64,000 nucleotides of DNA, from assembly GCA_963210315.1 (NCBI GenBank), contig OY723307.1:1178001-1242000 (forward strand), read 5' to 3'. Positions 57,250 to 64,000 of the stretch are shown here, in pieces. The notes beneath the pieces were generated by a model, which worked only from the letters and a program-made list of their open reading frames with translations, did not search any database and was not told the origin of the DNA. This DNA comes from Rhynchopus euleeides (taxonomy: Eukaryota; Euglenozoa; Diplonemea; Diplonemida; Diplonemidae). Made by a program: the position numbers and the translations under genes. The stretch's first letter is position 1, and every line of letters starts with the position of its first letter.

Positions 57250-58714
57250 CACGGTGGGATCTTGTAAATTTTACATGTATAACTACAAGTATATACCGTA
57301 TACGTAAATATTTTGGAACGTAAATATTATGGAACGTAAATATTATGGAACGTAAATATTTTGGAACGCTGGTGGGTTGGCGTTCCAGATTTTTTTCGTT
57401 TCATAATATTTACAGGGCTTTCTGCGACTCGGGGACTTGGACCAGGTGATCGGACGGCATGCAGAGTCCCTGACGGGACCTACTCGTGCACTTTTCGCGC
57501 GATTCCTGACGCAAGCCGTCCTCACCACCGAGTCCCCAACTGGCCCTGTAAATATTTTGGAACGTAAATATTATGGAACGGACCGGCCAAAAATGGGCCC
57601 GTTCCATAATATTTACGTATACGGTACATGTATTATACATGTATAATACTTGCATGTCAACTATTATACATGTATAATACATGTATATGCCTGAAATATA
57701 CATGTAAAATACATGTATATCAAGTAAAAATACAAGTATAATACTTGCATGTCAACTATTATACTTGTATTTTTACTTGATATACATGTATTTTACATGT
57801 ATATTTCAGGCATTTACATGTATTTTACATGTATAATACTTGTCATGCAAGTATTATACATGTAAAATACTTGCATGACAAGTAAAATACATGTATAATA
57901 CTTGCATGACAAGTAAAATACTTGCATGCAAGTAAAATACATGTATTTTACTTGCATGCAAGTATTTTACTTGTCATGCAAGTATTTTACATGTATAATA
58001 CTTGCATGACAAGTATTATACATGTAAAATACATGTAAATGCCTGAAATATACATGTAAAATACATGTATATCAAGTAAAAATACAAGTATAATAGTTGA
58101 CATGCAAGTATTATACTTGTATTTTTACTTGATATACATGTATTTTACATGTATATTTCAGGCATATACATGTATTATACATGTATAATAGTTGACATGC
58201 AAGTATTATACATGTATAATACATGTATGGGGGCCCTCGCTACGAGTCACTATGAGTCACGAGTCGTCAGTTTTCAGCCAAACATGGCTGACTTCTCACT
58301 TTTTCTCACTCAGTCACACTTGGTAGCGAGGGCCCCCTATATACCGTATACGTAAATATTTTGGAACGTAAATATTATGGAACGTAAATATTTTGGAACG
58401 CTGGTGGGTTGGCGTTCCAGATTTTTTCCGTTCCATAATATTTACAGGGCTTTCTGCGACTCGGGGACTTGGACCAGGTGATCGGACGGCATACAGAGTC
58501 CCTGACGGGACCTACTCGTGCACTTTTCGCGCGATTCCTGAGGCAAGCCATCCTCACCACCGAGTCCCCGACTGGCCCTGTAAATATTTTGGAACGTAAA
58601 TATTATGGAACGGACCGGGCAAAAATGGGCCCGTTCCATAATATTTACGTTCCATAATATTTACGTATACGGTACTTGTAGTTATACATGTAAAATTTAC
58701 AAGATCCCACCGTG
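57250..58714. mobile_element. 1.46-kb palindromic element with TACATGTA/CTTGCATG arrays
   Basis: The outer ends CACGGTGGGATCTTGTAAA and their complement are perfect inverted repeats of about 40 bp. Inside lie two direct copies of a 310-bp unit (about 57315-57620 and 58350-58650), each bounded by GTAAATATTATGGAACG and its complement. Between them about 600 bp consist almost only of TACATGTA, TATAATACTTG and CTTGCATG palindromes that fold symmetrically. A 109-bp MITE is inserted at 58229. No coding frame is present. Confidence 0.8.
58229..58337 (+). mobile_element. 109-bp palindromic MITE, copy 3, nested
   Basis: Exactly 109 bp with termini GGGGGCCCTCGCTACGAG and its partner; flanked by the 3-bp direct repeat TAT. 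It interrupts the palindromic array of the surrounding element, which dates it as the younger insertion. Confidence 0.87.
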
Positions 58715-59822
58715 TGAGAAACCCGAATTTTTGACATATGCGAAAACGGCACCTAAGTCGACATCCAACCATACAAAGTGGTCCAAAACACCCCAGAAAC
58801 ACCTACAGGGCACTTTGGTGACCCCCAGTGCCCTCTGGGGGCCACTCATCTGCCATGCTCATTTTCCTGCCTAGGTTTGGTACCTGGCCTAGGTACCAGG
58901 CATAGCCACCCACACTGATACAACATATTGTACGGAATATGGTTGGCTCTTCGGTCAAACCAGGTCCCATTTGATATCCCATGCACATGCGGGGGTATCC
59001 CGCGTGACCTGGTGATGATATCCTGCGGATTCTGACCCCCATATCCCGCAGAGATGGCCCTGTCTCCCGGGGGGCATAGGGCGGATGGCAGGGATATCCC
59101 ATTTTCATATATCCCGCTGGGTATCCCACATGTCCTGGTTGCATGCCTGTCCTGACAATACTCCCGCAAGCAATCAGATGTTGCAAAGACATGGACTCAG
59201 AGACGCTGTGGACGGCGACACCAATAATCAGAGATGTGCTTCCTGCCTCGAATGGAGCCTGGCCTAGGCAACTGGTGCAGTTGTGACACCAACAGAAAGA
59301 GCCACAGAGAAAGAGAGGGTGCTAGGTTGGTGCTGACGGAGTCTGAACTAGAAGAGGGCAGAGATGTGTGTCTCGTCAGCGGACTCTCGGACTAAGTGGG
59401 ATGACGCATGTGAGCGTCGTTTTGCCCAGAATAAAGGCTAATTGACGTACAAACAGGCCCACAGGAGATGGGCTGCAAGTTTGGGGGTCAAAATATCGTT
59501 TCTCGGAAGAGAACGGGTCTGGTGGACCCTGCCCTCGATCCAGAATGCACCCCCCCACACCCCTCGGCATTGCCAGACACCAAAAACCCTGAAAATAGAT
59601 GTCCACTGTTCGCAAAAATCTGAACGCCTCTCCCACAGGGATGGCCCAGGTACCAAACCTAGGCAGAAAATTTTGACGTCGCAAAAAAGCCTCTGGAGGT
59701 GCCATGAGGGGGTCTGGTGTGTCGGATAGGGGGTAATATCGGTGTTCTGGGGTGGTTGGTGGGGGTTTTGACGGCCGGTACGTCAAAAGAAGTCGATGTT
59801 CAAAAATGTGGTGTTTCTCACG
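58712..59822. mobile_element. Inverted-repeat element containing a second nested element
   Basis: The outer ends GTGTGAGAAACCCGAATTTT and, on the complement, GCGTGAGAAACACCACATTT form imperfect terminal repeats. The element lies immediately right of the palindromic element, overlapping it by two or three bases. Nothing in the flanking parts resembles a transposase. Confidence 0.5.
58867..59666. mobile_element. 800-bp element with perfect 21-bp terminal inverted repeats
   Basis: The left end begins CTGCCTAGGTTTGGTACC and the right end is its exact complement, over 21 bp. The interior carries repeated GATATCCC/GGGATATC motifs (58970-59110). It encodes no recognisable protein and may be a non-autonomous element nested in the 58712-59822 unit. 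Confidence 0.7.
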
Positions 59823-59848
59823 CTTTTTAAAGGGCAGATACCCCCCCC

Positions 59849-60302
59849 TAGGGCAGTGGTGGCTGCGTACGCGTACGCAGCGTGATTTTCAAAAAGTGCG
59901 TACGGCGTACGCGTACGCGTACGCGTACGGCGCTGCGTACGGCGGTCTATGGAGCACAGGAGACGGCCATGGCCGCACACCAAATCCGACAGTCGAACTC
60001 AGGTGTACCAGGGGAAGCCTTCGAGCCTTCCAGTCGGAAGTGGTACCTTTTGCAGTATGATTGCGGGTGTCCTTGCAGGTGTTGCGAGTTATTCGCCACG
60101 TGCGCGGCAAGGAACCATCTGTGAAAGGCAAGAGCAAAGGCCAGGGCCCAGCCACCCGCTGGGTGGCCTACCGTGTGCTGAGAGACCTGGAATACCAGCC
60201 GTACGCAAAATCTGCGTACGCGTACGCAGCGCGATTTTCAGAAAGTGCGTACGGCGTACGCGTACGCGTACCGTACGGCCGTACGCTGCCACCACTGCCC
60301 TA
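59849..60302. mobile_element. Element B3, directly abutting the hAT transposon
   Basis: It has the same termini and CGTACG arrays as B2 but its core is inverted. On the left it is preceded by eight C; on the right its terminal CTAG is shared with the left end of the hAT transposon. The core differs from B2 at about five sites, one of which makes a stop codon in the longest frame. Confidence 0.85.
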
Positions 60303-60619
60303 GGCATACAGTGCAAACGATAATTATTATCGCATACGATAATTATTATCGTACTCCCATTATCGTATATTATCGTATACGATAATATACGATAATGGTG
60401 CGATAATTTTTTTGAGATTTTCGGAAAACCAGAAATCAGCCCAGAACACATTGAAAAAGTGGTAAAAGTGGAGCCGGAAGCTGCCATTTTTGCTTCTTTG
60501 AATTATTGGTGACGGGGGGCTTCACTCAGAAGTGTAGAATGTCCCTCACAAATGGGTGGCAGACACAACACACATAGTGCCATGACATGCGCAGCACTAT
60601 GTCTGTCTGGGGCATCCTG

Positions 60620-60735
60620 TCAATGAAGCTGGCACCGTTGGAAGAAGTTTCAGGCACAGGGGGGCGGAGAGGTTACAGGATACTGCCACGCACATCCGTG
60701 ACACTCATTTGCGTGTGCGCTCTCGACCCGTGTGT
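60620..60735 (+). repeat. Displaced duplicate of the transposase coding sequence
   Basis: The block from GGCACCGTTGGAAGAAG to TTTGCGTGTGCGC (about 60630-60722) repeats 62000-62090 within the transposase gene, with small differences and indels. It lies in the 5' leader of the gene. Confidence 0.8.
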
Positions 60736-60796
60736 CTATCGCTATGTTGTGACTGCATCGCCATCACCCTCCACAGGAAACACCAGGGATCAAAAA

Positions 60797-63124
60797 ATGT
60801 CTCGTCGTCGTAGGATAAAAGACGACACAACAACGGAGGATGACGCAGAGGAAGATGATGACGGCGATGACGAGGAAGAGGGCAGTGATGAGGACGAGCC
60901 GGACCAGAAACGCCGTCGCGTCACGGGGGGGAAGGACAAGAAGCCCTCAGCGAAAAAGGCGGCCGTGAAAAAGCCACCCCCAAAGAAGCCAGCAGCGAAG
61001 AAGCCAGCCCCCAAGAAGACAGCACCAAAGCCCGCGGGAAAATCGGAGAGCGCGCAGAAACGCCTGGACACGATAAAACTCAGAAAAACGGTGGAGGAAG
61101 CCGCAGACGAGGCTGCTGCCAAGAAGAGGATCTCCTTGGTAACAGCCAGGCAGCGGCTGCAGCAACTGGCGAGGTACGACGCCACAGTTGCTGCGGCCTA
61201 CACGATCAAGTCGGTGGAGGACCTCCCGTTCGAAACTCGCACCATGCTGCTTGATGCAAACCCCCCCCGGACATTATCGGACGAAGTCCTGTGGTGCAAC
61301 CTCTGTAGCATCGTCGTAAAGCATGCTGAATCGACAGTGGCAAAGAAACACGTGACCGACACGAAGGCGCACCAGACCACATCGAAGGAAGCGCCAGTGC
61401 AGGCGGCCCCCTGTGTTTCAACCACGAAGAGCGATCCCACGACCACCGCATCATTTCAAAAGGCATGGGCACTTGCCCTTGTGATTGCGGGGATCACGCC
61501 TCACCAGGCGTCTATCCTTGCGCTGCCGATGACCACCCCTCTGCCGAAGCCCCGGACGCTGCTGGGCAAGGCCCCGCTGTTCGTCGCGGAGATCCAGAAG
61601 AAGATCCGCGACTGCATCACCGGCCGGCCGGTGGCGTTGGGCGTTGATGGAACAGGCCTGCGGCATCTTGGCTTTGCCATCATGTCGGTCGTCGCCTACG
61701 TGGGAGGCAGGGGAGTGCTCCTCCTGTCGAAAGTGCGTGGTGACGGCGAGGTGCACAACGCAGAGGACGTCGGGGATGTGCTTGACGAGGTGCGGGAACT
61801 GTACGGCATTACCCGCAGTACAGTTGTCGCTGACTTCGGGTCGGTGAACGTCAAGGCGTTTGGCGACAAGAAGGAGGAGGGCATCTACTGCCTGGGCCAC
61901 CACCTCAACGCAGCGTTGAAGCGAGCAGTGCGCCAGTCATACCCCCGGGCGTATGCCTTCTGCACGCTGGTGTCGCAGTTCTTCGGGTGCAAGTCGCGCC
62001 GGCACCGTTGGAAGAAGTTTCAGGCACAGGGGGCGGAGAGGATGCATGATGCTGCAACGAACATCCGTGACACTCATTTGCGTGTGCGCACCGCTCTCGA
62101 CCGCGGAGCGGTGCGTGCGCTCCGCAAGCTTCTCCCATCCGTGAACGTCACAGATACCGATGCGGTGGTGCTGGAGCGGGCTGCCGCCTTTGTGGCGGAA
62201 ACAGACGACACCCACGCCGCCAATGTGGAGGTGTCCAGCCCTCAGCAACCCGCCTCTACTTCGGACACTCGATGGGCAGCGATGTTCGACCTGACAGTCC
62301 ACCTGCAGACCCGGTGTGCGATGCTGCTGCAGTTCGTCAGCGTGGAGATGGCGAGGAAGAAGAAGCCACTCACTCTCAGGCAGCTCTCTGAGCACATCCA
62401 GAAGGGAACATGGGAAGAGCACGTCAGCGAGACGGTGGCTGTGGCTGAGATGGTGGAGCCGGTGCTGTGGCTCGTGCGATGGGTGCAGAACCCGGAAGCC
62501 CGTCTGGGGCACATCAAAGTGCGGACTATCACGGAGGAGTACCAGAAGGTGGTGACGAACACCAGTTATCCTGCTCCTATCCGCACCTTGCTGAAGGATG
62601 CCTGGGAGTCTTGGCCGTCGAAGGCGAGGTTCGAGATGGCGCTCATCTTCGACCCGGAAACCGTGCTGATGGCTGACTTCGACGACTTCCCCGACATCAC
62701 AAACCAGCTGGTGTGGGCCGTGGATTTCCATGCCCTTGCTGACGACGAGTGCTGGGCGGAGTTCACACAGTACCTCAATGCCCCTGCCGAATCCCTGCAG
62801 ACCGACACCCCGATTGCGTTCTGGCTGGAGAAGGGGAGGAAGCTGTTCCCCATCCTGGCGCCACATGTGGTGGCTTGGCTCCGCACGCCTGTGTCGGTCA
62901 CACAGGTCGACAGTGTGTTTTCGACGGCAGAGTCCCGCAAGTCCAAGCGGGGGTCGAACATCTCGACGAAGACCTACGCGGATCGTCTGTTCTTGCAGCG
63001 GAACGGCGACCTCCTCGGCTACTTCGACAAGAGCAACCGGTTCGCAGAAGCCCTCGAAAGGGACTATGTCTCTGATGATTCCTCTGAGGAGGACGAATCC
63101 GAGACTGAGATGGATATCATTTAG
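60797..63124 (+). CDS. hAT-family transposase
   Basis: An intact 775-residue frame. The first 100 residues are very rich in Lys, Asp, Glu, Ala and Pro. A BED-like zinc finger follows (WCNLC, then KKHVTDTKAH). The catalytic core shows GVDGTGLRHLGF (first Asp region), TVVADFGSVNVKAF (second Asp), the C-x2-H-x-LN element CLGHHLNAALKRAV, and DTRWAAMFDL. The C-terminus has MALIFDPETV and the hAT dimerisation segment VDSVFSTAESRKSKRGS. Transposases of this family cut and paste the element through a hairpin intermediate. The frame is open upstream to 60587, but that part includes a copied fragment of the gene itself, so I take the Met of MSRRRRIKDD as the start. The gene lacks introns and lies opposite to the host genes. 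Confidence 0.92.
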   Translation: MSRRRRIKDDTTTEDDAEEDDDGDDEEEGSDEDEPDQKRRRVTGGKDKKPSAKKAAVKKPPPKKPAAKKPAPKKTAPKPAGKSESAQKRLDTIKLRKTVEEAADEAAAKKRISLVTARQRLQQLARYDATVAAAYTIKSVEDLPFETRTMLLDANPPRTLSDEVLWCNLCSIVVKHAESTVAKKHVTDTKAHQTTSKEAPVQAAPCVSTTKSDPTTTASFQKAWALALVIAGITPHQASILALPMTTPLPKPRTLLGKAPLFVAEIQKKIRDCITGRPVALGVDGTGLRHLGFAIMSVVAYVGGRGVLLLSKVRGDGEVHNAEDVGDVLDEVRELYGITRSTVVADFGSVNVKAFGDKKEEGIYCLGHHLNAALKRAVRQSYPRAYAFCTLVSQFFGCKSRRHRWKKFQAQGAERMHDAATNIRDTHLRVRTALDRGAVRALRKLLPSVNVTDTDAVVLERAAAFVAETDDTHAANVEVSSPQQPASTSDTRWAAMFDLTVHLQTRCAMLLQFVSVEMARKKKPLTLRQLSEHIQKGTWEEHVSETVAVAEMVEPVLWLVRWVQNPEARLGHIKVRTITEEYQKVVTNTSYPAPIRTLLKDAWESWPSKARFEMALIFDPETVLMADFDDFPDITNQLVWAVDFHALADDECWAEFTQYLNAPAESLQTDTPIAFWLEKGRKLFPILAPHVVAWLRTPVSVTQVDSVFSTAESRKSKRGSNISTKTYADRLFLQRNGDLLGYFDKSNRFAEALERDYVSDDSSEEDESETEMDII

Positions 63125-63633
63125 AAGGGGGGATGGGGGGGGGGGGCGGCGTGCCAGGTCGTCTGTCCGTGATGTGGTTCCTGTGCTGTTCGGTGGGCGG
63201 GTGGGGGGGGGGGATGACGAATTCTGTCTCGATGTCTGATGACATCGAGGGTGTTGAAGGGACTGGGGGGGGGGGGGCGATGAATCCTGATGACGGACGA
63301 GTATGTGAAGGAATCTGACGAGGGCAGTGGTGTTCAAGAATAGTGCAACCCAGTAAGTATCGCATACGATAATCCCATTATCGTATACGACCGGATACGA
63401 TAATTATTATCGTATGCGATAACATACGATAATGGGATTATCGTATGCGATAATATACGATAATAATTATCGTATCCGTTCGTATACGATAATGGGATTA
63501 TCGCATCATACGATAATGGATTATCGTATGCGATAATAAATTATCGTATGCGATAATTTTCCGAAAATTATCGTATCTGGTATATGTGCGATAATAATTA
63601 TCGTTTGCACTGTATGCCTAGGGGGGGGGGGGG

Positions 63634-64000
63634 TAGGGGGGGTCATAAGCCCCCCTAAAAACGTACGAAAACCAAAATTTTCAACATACCATCAGAACCG
63701 CCCTAATACCTGATCTGACCCGAAAATCCGACCCATACCCCCCCGGAAACTGTCTGGGGCCCACTTGTGACACCTGATACGCACTTTTGTGATGATTTTT
63801 TGGGGTCCTAAAAAATGTACCTCAGTTTCGTACCTTGCCTTTGTACCTGAACCACTCCCGACCGCATTATTTCGTTCTTTGCCTTTTCTGCGGTGGTTCT
63901 GGCTCAGGTGGCACGCATGTTGCCTTCCCCAGTGCCTCGGCAAGGTCTTTCTTGACCTGATTAGTGGGAATGTTGTGTTGTTGCGTCAGCAGAATGAGTT
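63634..64000 (+). mobile_element. Probable start of another A-type element
   Basis: After a 13-G run the sequence TAGGGGGGGTCATAAGCC repeats the terminus of foldback element A (TAGGGGGGGTCAAATG) for 12 bases and then diverges. The rest of the element would continue beyond the window. No coding sequence is recognised in these 367 bases. Confidence 0.45.

Larger units (their letters stand above)
60301..63620 (+). mobile_element. Full-length hAT transposon with CGATAAT palindrome arrays
   Basis: The ends read TAGGCATACAGTGCAAACG and its complement, continuing as a near-perfect inverted repeat of about 38 bp and then as arrays of CGATAAT/ATTATCG (60315-60412 and 63358-63606). It holds one intact transposase gene. 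The flanking bases are CTAG on both sides; no 8-bp direct repeat typical of hAT is present, which is unusual. The right end is followed by a G run. Confidence 0.88.

Noticed and set aside
60301-63618. CRISPR-like reading of the CGATAAT arrays
   Set aside because: The words are short palindromes without unique spacers and lie inside transposon ends; the surrounding genes are eukaryotic.

Overview
The window reads as nuclear DNA of a protist with spliceosomal introns. It is GC-rich, full of G/C homopolymer runs and packed with DNA transposons. I recognise nine host protein genes, all on the minus strand: reading in transcription direction, a Plus3/beta-propeller fusion, a BIRC6/UBE2O-type E2, a giant GW/WG-repeat protein, a second paralogous E2, a nucleoredoxin-like zinc-finger protein, a multi-pass membrane protein, RPA2, a mitochondrial carrier and a PPR protein. 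Most of the introns I could place begin GTATG and keep the reading frame when removed. Several start codons lie shortly after a pyrimidine tract plus AG, which would suit spliced-leader trans-splicing. One-way gene order, likely trans-splicing, GTATG introns and heavy repeats fit a euglenozoan such as a diplonemid best; a dinoflagellate relative is an alternative. The taxon is inference.

Layout. 1-2216: end of a transposon and a small inverted-repeat element. 2217-4059: PPR gene with an element inside its intron. 4060-17771: no convincing host gene; a hAT-type non-autonomous element with a perfect 8-bp target duplication, two 109-bp MITEs, and a foldback element joined to another element. 17772-30548: carrier, RPA2, membrane protein and nucleoredoxin-like genes separated by low-complexity DNA. 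31450-32240: second copy of the hAT-type element, inverted, with its own perfect target duplication. 32887-45742: E2, GW-repeat gene, E2. 46685-47215: hairpin pairs and a CGACGCT-motif cluster. 47976-50231: Plus3 fusion. 50877-64000: almost solid mobile DNA, including a second foldback chain, a 1.46-kb palindromic element, nested inverted-repeat elements and a full-length hAT transposon with an intact 775-aa transposase on the plus strand.

The genes do not form one pathway. Noteworthy biology: two E2 paralogues that share a 400-bp block with no visible difference inside otherwise divergent genes and that carry a SUMO-interaction-like motif at the N-terminus; a protein with about 84 tryptophans, mostly in GW/WG context (Argonaute-hook-like); and a Plus3 domain joined to a glycosidase-like propeller. 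In the mobile fraction, unrelated element families share one design (subterminal arrays of short palindromes) and several are chained end to end through a shared TA inside CCCTAGGG-type G/C termini.
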